Assembly: GCA_038329965.1 (NCBI GenBank)
Contig: JBBQNN010000049.1
Span: 1-30,910, forward strand
Direction of reading: 5' to 3'
DNA: 30,910 nt
Source of the DNA: QHCA01 sp003244095
Lineage (GTDB): Bacteria > Actinomycetota > Actinomycetes > Mycobacteriales > QHCA01
The position numbers and the translations under genes were made by a program. This document shows positions 22,578 through 30,660 of this stretch, piece after piece; position 1 is the stretch's first letter, and each line of letters starts with the position of its first letter. Below the pieces are notes generated by a model. The model worked only from the letters and a program-made list of their open reading frames with translations. It made no database searches and had not been told where the DNA came from.

Positions 22578-23462
22578 ATGCGTCTCAACTACGTTCTCTC
22601 CGGAGTGACGACCGGCCTCCGGCGCAACATCAGCATGTCCATCGCCATCGTCCTGACGACGGCGATCTCGCTGGCGCTGCTCGGGTCCGGCCTGATCCTC
22701 ATCGCCAAGGTCGAGAAGATGAAGACCGACTTCTACTACCGGGTCGAGGTCTCGATCTTCCTCACCAACACGATCACGCAGGCGCAGCGGGACAGTCTGC
22801 GTACCACCCTCCAGCAGGACCCGCTCGTCAAGAACGTCACGTACGAGAGCAAGGCCCAGGCCTACACGCGCTTCCGCGCGCAGTTCAAGGACTCACCCGA
22901 CCTGATCAACAACACCAGCCCGACCGCCCTGCCCGAGTCCTTCCGGGTGAAGCTCAAAGATCCGAGCAAGTACCAGCTGGCGGCGGACAAGTACAAGGCG
23001 GCCGACGGGGTCGACCAGGTGATCGACCAGCGCAAGATCCTCGGCCCCCTGTTCAAGATCATCGGCGGGATCCAGCTCATGGCGGTGGCGATCGCGGTGG
23101 TGGTCCTGATAGCGGCGGTCCTGCTGATCGGCAACACGATCCAGGTCGCCGCGTTCAACCGAAGACGCGAGATCGAGATCATGAAGCTGGTCGGCGCCTC
23201 CAACTGGTACGTGCAGTTACCCTTCGTCCTCGAGGCGCTGGTCGCCGGCCTGGCCGGGGCCGCTGTCGCGGTGGGGATGCTGGTCGGTGGCAAGGTGCTC
23301 TTCGCCGACAAGGGACTCAAGCCGCTGTTCAAACTGGCCAACGTGCCGCTGATCAGCTACGCCGACATCCTCTGGCCGGTGGCCCCGCAGTTGCTGGCGA
23401 TCGCCGCCGTGCTCTCCGCCCTGACCGCGTGGATCACGCTGCGGTTCTACGTGCGGATCTGA
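22578..23462 (+). CDS. ftsX: Cell division protein FtsX
   Basis: A 294-residue permease-like partner of FtsE. The first helix is at about 21-42, followed by the extracellular loop (about 45-165; FYYRVEVSIFLTNTITQAQRDSLR) that in relatives binds the activator of cell-wall hydrolases. Three further helices follow (about 166-190, 220-245, 262-287), giving the four-helix FtsX topology. NRRREIEIMKLVGASNWYVQLPFVLEALVAGLAG is the cytoplasmic coupling region that contacts FtsE. ATG 22578 follows GAAGGG by about 5 nt. It is co-transcribed with ftsE and smpB. Confidence 0.96.
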   Translation: MRLNYVLSGVTTGLRRNISMSIAIVLTTAISLALLGSGLILIAKVEKMKTDFYYRVEVSIFLTNTITQAQRDSLRTTLQQDPLVKNVTYESKAQAYTRFRAQFKDSPDLINNTSPTALPESFRVKLKDPSKYQLAADKYKAADGVDQVIDQRKILGPLFKIIGGIQLMAVAIAVVVLIAAVLLIGNTIQVAAFNRRREIEIMKLVGASNWYVQLPFVLEALVAGLAGAAVAVGMLVGGKVLFADKGLKPLFKLANVPLISYADILWPVAPQLLAIAAVLSALTAWITLRFYVRI

Positions 23463-23472
23463 CCGGTCGCCG

Positions 23473-23949
23473 ATGACACGGGAGCAAGGGCACACGCTGA
23501 TCGCGGCCAACCGCAAGGCACGCCACGACTACTTCATCGAGCAGACCTACGAGGCCGGCCTGGTGCTCAAAGGTACCGAGGTCAAGTCGCTGCGGGCCGG
23601 GCGCGCCTCGATCGTCGACGGCTATGCGGTGATCCAGGACGGCGAGGTCTGGCTGCACGGCGTGCATATTCCGGAGTACACGGAGGGTACGTGGACCAAT
23701 CACGAGCCGCGCCGCCATCGCAAGCTGCTCCTGCACCGGGGTGAGATCAACAAGCTGATCGGCAAGACCAAGGAGGGTGGCCTGACCCTCGTACCGCTGC
23801 AGCTCTACTTCACCGACGGCAAGGCCAAGGTCGAGCTGGCGCTGGCCCGGGGCAAGCGGGCCTACGACAAGCGGCAGACCCTGGCCAAGCGCGATGCCGA
23901 CCGCGAGATCACCAGGGCACTCGGCCGCAGGAGCAAGGGCCGCGGCTGA
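23473..23949 (+). CDS. smpB: SsrA-binding protein SmpB
   Basis: A 158-residue tmRNA-binding protein needed for rescue of stalled ribosomes. Recognisable are the NRKARHDYFIEQTYEAGLVLKGTEVKSLR opening, the HIPEY and HEPRRHRKLLLH segments of the OB-fold core, and a basic C-terminal tail (KRAYDKRQTLAKRDADREITRALGRRSKGRG) that mimics part of a tRNA in the decoding site. It starts 10 nt after ftsX. Its RNA partner ssrA is encoded 2.4 kb downstream in the same direction. An imperfect GC hairpin with ACCAG-GACGG-CTGGT at its tip (23969-23983) follows the stop. Confidence 0.96.
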   Translation: MTREQGHTLIAANRKARHDYFIEQTYEAGLVLKGTEVKSLRAGRASIVDGYAVIQDGEVWLHGVHIPEYTEGTWTNHEPRRHRKLLLHRGEINKLIGKTKEGGLTLVPLQLYFTDGKAKVELALARGKRAYDKRQTLAKRDADREITRALGRRSKGRG

Positions 23950-24042
23950 GCGTTGCGCCGGGCCGCCGACCAGGACGGCTGGTGCCGGCGACGGTGTTCT
24001 GCTGGCTGCGGTGCGAGGCCTACCTCTCCGACCGCCGGACGG

Positions 24043-24048
24043 TAGCCT
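24043..24048 (+). promoter_or_regulatory. -10 box for probable leaderless DUF2207 gene
   Basis: TAGCCT followed by 7 nt and ATG 24056. No ribosome binding site is seen, and the protein's signal peptide starts at this ATG. Confidence 0.55.
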
Positions 24049-24055
24049 CCGCCCT

Positions 24056-25894
24056 ATGCATGCCCTGCGACGACCGCTCGCCATCCTGCTCCCCGTGGCC
24101 GGGGCGCTGGCCCTGCTGTGCCTCCCGGCCGTCCCGGCCGGCGCGGCCGACTTCGGCGAATCGATCGCCGCGTACGACGTGCACCTCACGATCGCCACCG
24201 ACGGCAGGATGCGGGTGCGTGAGCAGATCACCTACGACTTCGGCACCGACCACAAGCACGGCATCTTCAGAACCATCCCCACCACGCTGCACTACGACAA
24301 CAAGTACGACCGGATCTACAAGGTCGAGCACATCCATGTGACCAGCCCGAGCGGGGCGCCGACCAAGACCCAGGTGAAGAAGGGCAGCGAGACGGTCATC
24401 CGCATCGGTGACCCCAACCACACGGTGACCGGCCGGCAGGTCTACGTCATCAGCTACGACGTCGAGGGTGCGCTCAACCACTTCCCCGACCACGAAGAGC
24501 TGCTCTGGAACGCCATCGGCACCGAGTGGGAGGTGCCGATCACGGCGGCGACGGCGACGGTCGAGGCCCCCGCCACCGTCACCAGGGTCGCGTGCACCAC
24601 CGGCCTCGGCGGAAGCTCGCTGCCGTGCGCATCGGCGGTCAGCGACGGCCGGAGCGCGTCGTTCAAGCAGCCCGAGATGGGCTCGCAGCAGGCACTGACC
24701 GTCGTCACGGCCGTCCCGGCCGGCAGCGTCGCGGCCAAGCCGATCCTCCAGGAGCGGTTCGCCGTCAGCCGGGCGTTCGCGGTGACCCCGGCCACATCGG
24801 GCGGCTTGGCCGCCCTCGTCGTCCTGACGGTGGGCGGCGTGCTGTGGTTGCTGTGGACCCGGGGCCGCGACCGCCGCTACATCGGGCAGGTGCCGGGCCT
24901 GGCGCCGGCGGCCGGCCAGCAGGAGATCGACCAGGCCCGCCCGCTGTTCACCAAGCCCGACGGCGCGGTGGAGTTCGTCCCGCCGGACGGCATCCGGCCG
25001 GGGCAGGTGGGCACCTTGCTCGACGAGTCGGCCGACGTCCTGGATGTGAGCGCCACCATCGTCGACCTTGCCGTACGCAAGTATCTGTTCATCGAGGAGC
25101 TTCCCCGCAAGACGGTGTTCGCCAGCCGCGATTGGCGGCTGACCCGGCTCGACGGCGATCCCGCGGCGCTGCTGCCGTACGAGCGGAAGCTCTACCAGGC
25201 GCTGGTGGGCAGTCGGCAGACCGTGCTGATGTCCGAGCTGAAGAATACGTTCGCCACGAGCATGGCATCGGTGCGGGAGCAGCTGTACGTCGACGCGGTG
25301 AAGCAGGGCTGGTTCAAGGGTCGGCCCGACAAGGTGCGCGGCCAGTGGGCCGTCTTCGGCTGGCTGCTGCTCGGGGCCGGCGTGGGCCTGACGTACCTGC
25401 TGGCGAAGTACACCCACCTGGCGCTGCTGGGACTCGGGGTGATCGCCGGCGGGGTGGTGCTTCGCCTGTCGGCCAAGCACATGCCGGCCCGCACGCCCAA
25501 GGGCAGTGCCGCGCTGGCCCGCGTGCTGGGCTTCCGGCAGTACATCCGTACCGCGGAGGTCGACCAGCTCAAGTTCGAGGAGCGGGAATCGATCTTCTCC
25601 CGCTACCTGCCCTACGCCATCGTCTTCGGGGAGACCGATCGCTGGGCCAAGGCGTTCGCCTCCCTCGCCGCCGTCCCGTCGGCGGGGGGCGTCGGCGGCA
25701 CCGGCAGTGCGCTGTACTGGTACTCCGGGCCGGGCAGTTGGGATCTGGGCCACTTCGGCTCCTCGATGAACAGCTTCACCACCCAGTCATCCGGGGCGCT
25801 GACCTCGACCCCGGGTGGGTCGGGGTCGAGCGGGTTCGGCGGCGGCGGGTTCTCCGGCGGTGGTGGCGGCGGTGGCGGCGGCGGCTCCTGGTGA
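24056..25894 (+). CDS. DUF2207 domain-containing membrane protein
   Basis: A 612-residue membrane protein of the DUF2207 family, function unknown. A signal peptide (1-30, ending AGA-ADF) precedes a large extracytoplasmic beta domain (about 35-240; IATDGRMRVREQITYDFG, HGIFRTIPTTLHY, NHFPDHEELLWNAIGTEWEVPI are family marks). Then come a membrane helix (about 244-264), a cytoplasmic-type region, two more helices (about 435-475) and a YIRTAEVDQLKFEERESIFSRYLPYAIVFGETDRWAKAF segment. The C-terminal tail is nearly pure glycine ending in SW, coded by a GGC/GGT repeat (about 25837-25890), a usual ending in this family. It overlaps the next gene by four bases. Confidence 0.9.
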   Translation: MHALRRPLAILLPVAGALALLCLPAVPAGAADFGESIAAYDVHLTIATDGRMRVREQITYDFGTDHKHGIFRTIPTTLHYDNKYDRIYKVEHIHVTSPSGAPTKTQVKKGSETVIRIGDPNHTVTGRQVYVISYDVEGALNHFPDHEELLWNAIGTEWEVPITAATATVEAPATVTRVACTTGLGGSSLPCASAVSDGRSASFKQPEMGSQQALTVVTAVPAGSVAAKPILQERFAVSRAFAVTPATSGGLAALVVLTVGGVLWLLWTRGRDRRYIGQVPGLAPAAGQQEIDQARPLFTKPDGAVEFVPPDGIRPGQVGTLLDESADVLDVSATIVDLAVRKYLFIEELPRKTVFASRDWRLTRLDGDPAALLPYERKLYQALVGSRQTVLMSELKNTFATSMASVREQLYVDAVKQGWFKGRPDKVRGQWAVFGWLLLGAGVGLTYLLAKYTHLALLGLGVIAGGVVLRLSAKHMPARTPKGSAALARVLGFRQYIRTAEVDQLKFEERESIFSRYLPYAIVFGETDRWAKAFASLAAVPSAGGVGGTGSALYWYSGPGSWDLGHFGSSMNSFTTQSSGALTSTPGGSGSSGFGGGGFSGGGGGGGGGGSW

Positions 25895-26379
25895 GCGGCG
25901 AGCAGTACGTCGCCGTGGTCGGCCCGGCCGATGCCTCCGAGGCCGACATCGCGGCGGCCTACGCCACCGGCGCTGCCCTGGCGGCCCGCGGCGCTGTGGT
26001 GATCTGCGGCGGGATGGGCGGGGTGATGTCGGCGGTGGCCGCGGGCGTGCGCTCGGCCGGCGGTCTTTGCGTGGGGCTGCTGCCCGGTGACTCGCGCGAG
26101 GGTGCCTCGCCGGATCTGACGGTCGCGCTGCCCACCGGTCTCGGAGAGGTACGCAACGCGCTGGTCGTTCGGGCCGCCGACGCCCTGGTGGCCATCGGCG
26201 GGTCGTGGGGCACGATGTCGGAGATCGCGCTGGCCGTGCGCTCGGGCCGGCCCGCGGTGGCGGTGGGCGGTTGGCAGGTGGTCGACGCCAGCGGCTCGCC
26301 GGTCGACGGGGTCATCTTCGCCGGCGACCCCGGGGAAGCAGTGGAGGCCGTCCTGGCGTTACCCTCAACAGACGCATGA
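25891..26379 (+). CDS. LOG-like Rossmann protein (TIGR00725 type)
   Basis: A 162-residue protein of the lysine-decarboxylase-like/LOG nucleotide-binding fold. VICGGMGGVMSAVAAGVRSAGG (about 38-59) is the GGxGGxMxA phosphate-binding motif. PTGLGEVRNALVVRAADALVAIGGSWGTMSEIALA contains the R-N and GGxGT-x2-E region, where the usual P-GG-x-GT-x2-E reads IGGSWGTMSE. Members in the LOG group release cytokinin-type nucleobases, but this shorter TIGR00725 group has no proven activity, so I give none. GTG 25891 overlaps the DUF2207 stop (GTGA). The gene ends 17 nt before mature tmRNA and its 3' part must hold the ssrA promoter. Confidence 0.82.
   Translation: MSGEQYVAVVGPADASEADIAAAYATGAALAARGAVVICGGMGGVMSAVAAGVRSAGGLCVGLLPGDSREGASPDLTVALPTGLGEVRNALVVRAADALVAIGGSWGTMSEIALAVRSGRPAVAVGGWQVVDASGSPVDGVIFAGDPGEAVEAVLALPSTDA
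26360..26365 (+). promoter_or_regulatory. Possible -10 box of ssrA
   Basis: TACCCT inside the end of the LOG-like gene, about 31 nt before the mature tmRNA 5' end, which would leave a short leader removed by RNase P. No matching -35 box is visible. Confidence 0.35.
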
Positions 26380-26396
26380 GGAAGTTGCACCTACCT

Positions 26397-26770
26397 GGGG
26401 GTGATTGGTTTCGACTCCGGATGTCGAAGCAGGAGAAGCGGGCCGAGGAAGGCGACGATGATCTCGTTAACCAAAAACGTCGCAAAAAGATATAAGCGCC
26501 GATACTAATCGCGCTGATCTCGCTCTTGCTGCCTAAGTAAGAAGCGGATCTGTCAGCCCGGGTGTGCCTCCCGCCCGGATGCTGGCATCAGCAGGAGGCT
26601 CACTGCCGATCCCGGCTGCGGGGACCGGTTGGACATCTAACAACAGCTGAGCCCGTCACACCGGCTTGCTCACGAGACCGGTGGGGCCGAGAAAGACACT
26701 GTGAGCTGCGCCCGGAGAAGTCCTGTACAGATGCCGGAGGACGCGGGTTCGATTCCCGCCACCTCCACCA
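26397..26770 (+). ncRNA. ssrA: Transfer-messenger RNA (tmRNA)
   Basis: A 374-nt tmRNA that with SmpB rescues stalled ribosomes and tags the unfinished protein. The 5' end GGGGGTGATTGGTTTCGAC pairs with the 3' CACCTCC (26760-26766) to form the acceptor stem, and CCA is encoded at the end (26768-26770). The T-arm is the GGGTTCGATTCCC stretch (26745-26757). The mRNA-like part resumes at GCC 26498-26500 and reads ADTNRADLALAA, with TAA at 26534-26536. The final ALAA is the protease-recognition end. The tag start is placed by analogy with mycobacterial tmRNA, where the sequence around the resume codon (TAAGCGCCGAT) is the same. The remaining sequence is the pseudoknot region. Confidence 0.96.
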
Positions 26771-27045
26771 CCGTTCTGCCCAGCCGTTCCCGGAGGGTGG
26801 CAGTCCGCATCGGGCCCACGGCCGGCCGATACGGACTATCTCGTCCCATTCGCCTCGGCCGGGCCGGCCATGTCGACGGGTCGGTGCGCGTGGAGCGCCA
26901 TTCGGGTAGCGCAGCTGCTCGTCCCGTCCGCTCCGCGGCCGGCAGGGGTGAGGGCGGGCACGCTGATCCGACGGCTATGGTCGTGCTGCGGTCGACTCGG
27001 CCGAGCCGCGGCACGGATGCCGCTCCGGCGATTGGAGATCCCGCC
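26771..27045. other. Non-coding stretch after ssrA
   Basis: There is no convincing gene on either strand; the open frames are short and unlike any family I know. No T-rich terminator follows ssrA. TATGGT (26976-26981) could be a -10 box for the small gene at 27046, giving a leader of about 60 nt. Nothing else is recognised. Confidence 0.4.
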
Positions 27046-27216
27046 ATGCCCACGTACCGGATCGTCTATGGGGACGACCAGCAGGTCGTACGGGAGACCT
27101 ACGACGACGTCGAGCTGGTGCGAGAAGACGGTTGGGTCGTGCTCTTCCGAGGAGGGGACGCGATCCTGCGGGCGCGCGAGGAACACGTGCAGTCAGTGGA
27201 GGAAGTCACCGCGTAG
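27046..27216 (+). CDS. Small conserved-looking protein, 56 aa
   Basis: A 56-residue acidic protein of unknown function (MPTYRIVYGDDQQVVRETYDDVELVREDGWVVLFRG). The alternating hydrophobic pattern suggests a small beta-sheet domain followed by a short helix (AREEHVQSVEEV). GGAG (27034-27037) lies 8 nt before the ATG, a proper ribosome site. It may share a transcript with the SixA-like gene that starts 10 nt after its stop. I recognise no family with certainty. Confidence 0.65.
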   Translation: MPTYRIVYGDDQQVVRETYDDVELVREDGWVVLFRGGDAILRAREEHVQSVEEVTA

Positions 27217-27226
27217 ATACGCCAGG

Positions 27227-27754
27227 GTGACGAGGGTGACGACACGGACGTTGGTGCTCATCCGGCACGCCAAGGCCGAGGCCGGCGGGGCCGACGACGC
27301 CGCGCGTTCCCTGGCGCCCCGGGGGCGGGCCGACGCCGGTGCCATCGGCCGATGGCTGGCAGCTGAGCGTCTCGGCCCGGAGCGGGTCGTCGTGTCCCCG
27401 GCCCGCCGGGCCCGGCAGACGTGGGACCTGGCAGCGGCCGACTTGGGCACCGCGGCAGAGCCGGTGATCGACGGGCGGATCTACGACAACACCGTCGAGG
27501 ACCTGCTGGCCGTGGTCGGCGACGCGCCGGCGGACATCGCGACACTGATCCTCGTCGGGCACAATCCGTCGATGGCGGAGTTGGCATTCACCCTCGACGA
27601 CGGCTCTGGGGACCAGGCCGCACGCACCGAGATGGCCCGTAACTACCCCACGAGCGCCATAGCGGTGTTCGCCATCGGCGCCGAATGGACCGCGCTCCGC
27701 GGGGGAGCGGGCCGGCTGGTGCGGTTCGCCGTGCCCCGCGGTGGCGGCGGGTGA
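27227..27754 (+). CDS. SixA-like histidine phosphatase
   Basis: A 175-residue phosphatase of the histidine phosphatase (phosphoglycerate mutase-like) superfamily. The phosphate-accepting His is in RTLVLIRHAKAEAG, and the second catalytic His in TLILVGHNPSMAEL. SPARRARQTWDLAA is the typical arginine-bearing segment between them. SixA relatives remove phosphate from phosphohistidine or small phosphates; the substrate here is unknown. The start could be GTG 27227 or GTG 27236, nine bases apart, neither with a strong ribosome site. It overlaps the next gene by four bases (GTGA). Confidence 0.87.
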   Translation: MTRVTTRTLVLIRHAKAEAGGADDAARSLAPRGRADAGAIGRWLAAERLGPERVVVSPARRARQTWDLAAADLGTAAEPVIDGRIYDNTVEDLLAVVGDAPADIATLILVGHNPSMAELAFTLDDGSGDQAARTEMARNYPTSAIAVFAIGAEWTALRGGAGRLVRFAVPRGGGG

Positions 27755-28554
27755 GGCTCGTTCCGGCCGCCGCAGCCGGCGCTTGCCTGGCCGGGGTGCT
27801 CGCGCTCACCGGGTGCAGTCATGACGAGGGCCGGGTGGCGTACGCGCCGTACCCGAGCCCGACCGCGTCACCTTCCGTGGCGGCCCCGTCCGCCCCGCCG
27901 GCCCCGTCGCCGTTGGCGGCGCGGCGGGCCGGCGCCGTACCCCGCGCCGCCGTCCGGGCATCGGGGCTGCCCCTGTCGGCGGCCACGTACGACGCCACGC
28001 AGGTCATCACCGTGGTCGCCGCGTCCCCGGCGAGCACGGGCGGCACGCTGCAGGCGTGGGACCGGACGGCCGGCGGGTGGGTGCCGCGCGGCCCCGCCGT
28101 TCATGCCTACCTCGGCGACCAGGGCATCACGACGCACCCCAGCGAGACCCGGTCGGCGACGCCGGCCGGCAGCTTCACGCTGACCCAGGCCTTCGGCCGG
28201 GCCGGCGACCCCGGCACGGCACTGCCGTACTTCCGTACCGACAGCAGTGACTGGTGGGTCACCGACGTGACGTCGAGGTCCTACAACACCCACTACCGGT
28301 GCAGCTCGGCTTGCCCGTTCGACACCGGTCTAGGCGAGAACCTTTACCGGGCCGGGTTCCTCTACACCTACGCCGTGGTGATCGACTACAACCGGCGCCC
28401 GGTGACGCCCGGCGCGGGCAGCGCGTTCTTCCTGCACGTCACGGAGTTCAAGCCGACCACTGGCTGCGTCTCGATCCCGCAGGCCAGCCTCGTGTCGATC
28501 ATGCGCTGGCTCTCACCGTCAGCTCATCCACGCATCATCATGGGCGTTGCCTGA
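27751..28554 (+). CDS. L,D-transpeptidase-like lipoprotein
   Basis: A 267-residue exported lipoprotein. The signal peptide ends in the lipobox LTGC, so Cys22 should be lipidated. It is followed by a Pro/Ala/Ser-rich linker (about 30-70) that probably crosses the outer cell wall layer. The C-terminal part has GSAFFLHVTEFKPTTGCVSI, which resembles the His-x-Thr-x-Gly-Cys catalytic motif of YkuD-type L,D-transpeptidases, with the catalytic Cys in GCVS. The preceding YNRRPVTPGAG segment is also known in this group. It may form 3-3 peptidoglycan cross-links or attach proteins to the wall. GTG 27751 overlaps the SixA-like stop; an upstream start would bury the signal peptide. Confidence 0.85.
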   Translation: MRLVPAAAAGACLAGVLALTGCSHDEGRVAYAPYPSPTASPSVAAPSAPPAPSPLAARRAGAVPRAAVRASGLPLSAATYDATQVITVVAASPASTGGTLQAWDRTAGGWVPRGPAVHAYLGDQGITTHPSETRSATPAGSFTLTQAFGRAGDPGTALPYFRTDSSDWWVTDVTSRSYNTHYRCSSACPFDTGLGENLYRAGFLYTYAVVIDYNRRPVTPGAGSAFFLHVTEFKPTTGCVSIPQASLVSIMRWLSPSAHPRIIMGVA

Positions 28555-28732
28555 CGTCCACTTCGGGCGGGTCGTCGTCCTGATTGGACTGCCCTCACCG
28601 TTGTGTTCCGCGCCGATGCCAGGCATGCTGAGGGTAGCCGAGCGAATTTCTTGCCGGTGCCTCGCGCAGCAGAGCGATGGTCAGCCTTCCCCCGTACTTG
28701 CCTCGCCGCCTTCCCTACGACGAGAGATCTCT
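28555..28732 (+). promoter_or_regulatory. Leader region of the desaturase gene
   Basis: 178 nt without a gene. Immediately before the desaturase ATG lies a perfect 10-bp palindrome AGAGATCTCT (28723-28732) that overlaps the GAGAG ribosome site (28722-28726). It may be an operator or, in RNA, a small hairpin hiding the start. I could not fix a promoter; TTGCCG (28651-28656) has no good -10 partner. Confidence 0.4.
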
Positions 28733-29773
28733 ATGACGTCTTCTGTACGTACCCAGCCGTACGCCGTGTCCGCGCCTAGCCGCCGGGGGAGCGACTTCGC
28801 CGAGTTGAAACGGCGAGTGCAGCACGCGGGACTGCTCGACCGGCGACCGGGCCGGTACACCGCCCGGATTGCTTTCAACGGATTCCTGCTGCTGGCCGGC
28901 GGCGTTGCCTTCGTCCTGGTCGGCGACTCGTGGTGGCAGCTGCTGCTGGCCGGCTACTTCGGCCTGGTATTCACCCAGCTGGGTTTCCTCGGACACGACG
29001 CCGGGCACCGCCAGGTCTTCCGCTCGGGCCGGGCCAACGACGTGCTCGGGCTGGTGCACGCCAACCTGCTGATCGGGTTGAGCTTCGACTGGTGGATCGG
29101 CAAGCACAACCGGCATCACAGCCACCCCAACGAGGTCGAGCGCGATCCTGACCTCGCCTCGGGCGCGCTGGTCTGGACCGCGGAGCAGGCGGTCGCGCGG
29201 CGCGGCTTGGGCCGGGTGATCGCCCGGATCCAGGCGTTCCTGTTCTTCCCGATGCTGCTGCTCGAGGCGCTGAACCTGCACTATGCCAGCGTGCGCGCAC
29301 TGGTCGCCGGCAAGGGCAAGACGCGGATTGCCGAGGCGCTCATGCTGGCCACGCATTTCATTGCGTACGCCGTCGTGATCTTCCTTGTCATGTCACCGTT
29401 GCATGCGGTCCTGTTCATCGTCGTGCAGCAGGGCGTGTTCGGGGTCTACATGGGCTGTGCCTTCGCCCCGAATCACAAGGGGATGCCGATCCTGCGCCCG
29501 GAGGACGAGCTCGACTACCTCCGGCGGCAGGTGCTGACCGCCCGGAACGTGAGCGGAGGGTGGTTCACGCAATTCGCGCTCGGGGGGCTGAACTACCAGA
29601 TCGAGCATCACCTTTTCCCGAGCATGCCCAGCGGGAGCCTGCGGCGCTGCCAGCCGCTGGTCAAGGCGTTCTGCCGGGAGCTCTCGCTGCCCTACGCCGA
29701 ATCGTCGGCGTGGCGCTCCTACACCGAGGTCCTGCGCTACCTGCACCGGGTCGCCGCCCCCTTGCGGGCCTGA
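28733..29773 (+). CDS. Membrane fatty acid desaturase (front-end type)
   Basis: A 346-residue di-iron membrane desaturase that introduces double bonds into fatty acyl chains. The three His boxes are HDAGH (88-92), HNRHH (125-129) and QIEHH (289-293, in NYQIEHHLFPSMP). An additional NHKG (247-250) is typical of this group. Membrane segments lie at about 47-64, 67-85, 168-184, 204-220 and 223-240. The QIEHHLFP form of the third box places it with front-end / linoleoyl-CoA-type desaturases such as mycobacterial DesA3-like enzymes. The electron donor (ferredoxin-reductase or cytochrome b5 type) is not encoded here, and there is no fused cytochrome b5 domain. Position of the new double bond is not predictable. 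Confidence 0.92.
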   Translation: MTSSVRTQPYAVSAPSRRGSDFAELKRRVQHAGLLDRRPGRYTARIAFNGFLLLAGGVAFVLVGDSWWQLLLAGYFGLVFTQLGFLGHDAGHRQVFRSGRANDVLGLVHANLLIGLSFDWWIGKHNRHHSHPNEVERDPDLASGALVWTAEQAVARRGLGRVIARIQAFLFFPMLLLEALNLHYASVRALVAGKGKTRIAEALMLATHFIAYAVVIFLVMSPLHAVLFIVVQQGVFGVYMGCAFAPNHKGMPILRPEDELDYLRRQVLTARNVSGGWFTQFALGGLNYQIEHHLFPSMPSGSLRRCQPLVKAFCRELSLPYAESSAWRSYTEVLRYLHRVAAPLRA

Positions 29774-29786
29774 AGACTGACGGTTT

Positions 29787-29804
29787 CCCGGCGCCATCGC
29801 CGGG
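29787..29804 (+). terminator. GC hairpin after the desaturase gene
   Basis: CCCGGCG-CCAT-CGCCGGG: a perfect 7-bp stem 13 nt behind the desaturase stop. It fits a terminator or 3' mRNA stabiliser. There is no T-tract. Confidence 0.55.
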
Positions 29805-29835
29805 GCAGCGTTCCCGGTGAATCGAGGTGATCGCC

Positions 29836-30660
29836 GTGACACGTGCCCTGGGCTTCGGACGGGACGTCAAGAACTCCGCCCGCCAGGCGGCCAACAGCAA
29901 GTGGCTCGACCGGCTGGCGCGCCTGGGCCTGGTCGCGCGGGGTGCGACCTACCTCCTGATCGGCTGGCTCGCCCTGCAAGTTGCTTTCGGCAACTCGGGC
30001 AAGCAGGCCGACCGCGGCGGCGCCGTACAGGAGATCGCCGGCAAGCCGTTCGGCTCCGTGCTGCTGTGGCTGCTCGGCATCGGGCTGGCCGGCCTGGCCC
30101 TCTGGCGGTTCACCGAGGCAGCGTTCGACCACGACACGGGGGACCGGCTGAAGTCACTGGCCCGTGCGGTGCTGTACACGGGCTTCGCCGTGACCACGTT
30201 CACGTACGTGCTGGGCAGGTCGAGCAGCGCGGCGGCGAACAGCAACCAGCAGTCGGTCGGGGCCACCGCCAAGCTCATGCGGCATGGTGGCGGTCGCCTG
30301 CTCGTCGGAGTGGCGGGCCTGGTGCTGGTCGGCATCGGCTGCTACATGATCTATGAGGGCGTCACGAAGAAGTTCGAGCAGGACATGAAGCTCGGCGAGA
30401 TGAGCCGGCGCACGCGCCAGGTCGCGGAGAAGCTCGGCATGTACGGCGGCGTCGCCCGCGGCGTGGTCTTCGGGCTGGCCGGCGTGTTCCTGGTCGTGGC
30501 TGCGGTCAACTACGACCCGGCCAAGGCCAAGGGACTCGACGGCACCCTGCGTACCTTTGCCAGCACCCCGCTGGGGCCCTGGCTCCTGGCTGTCGTGGCG
30601 CTGGGCCTGATCGCGTTCGGCTTGTTCTCCCTGTGCGAGGCGCGGTGGCGCCGCGTCTGA
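29836..30660 (+). CDS. DUF1206 membrane protein
   Basis: A 274-residue membrane protein with three repeats of a two-helix DUF1206 unit. The units open with LARLGLVARGATYLLIGWLAL, LARAVLYTGFAVTTFTYVLG and LGMYGGVARGVVFGLAGVFLV, each followed by a second helix, giving six helices. The loop residues between the helices and the ends are charged. The function of the family is unknown. GTG 29836 is chosen over GTG 29827 because GAGGTGA (29824-29830) then forms a ribosome site 5 nt upstream. Its last 155 bases are also covered by the open frame of the transposase fragment on the other strand. Confidence 0.9.
   Translation: MTRALGFGRDVKNSARQAANSKWLDRLARLGLVARGATYLLIGWLALQVAFGNSGKQADRGGAVQEIAGKPFGSVLLWLLGIGLAGLALWRFTEAAFDHDTGDRLKSLARAVLYTGFAVTTFTYVLGRSSSAAANSNQQSVGATAKLMRHGGGRLLVGVAGLVLVGIGCYMIYEGVTKKFEQDMKLGEMSRRTRQVAEKLGMYGGVARGVVFGLAGVFLVVAAVNYDPAKAKGLDGTLRTFASTPLGPWLLAVVALGLIAFGLFSLCEARWRRV

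Noticed and set aside
24020..25753. 577-codon frame antisense to the DUF2207 gene
   Set aside because: Shadow frame; the plus strand carries a signal peptide, membrane helices and the family's glycine tail.
25837..25890. GGC/GGT repeat as a slippage or phase-variation site
   Set aside because: A glycine tail ending in SW is a normal feature of DUF2207 proteins; a shift there would alter only the last residues.
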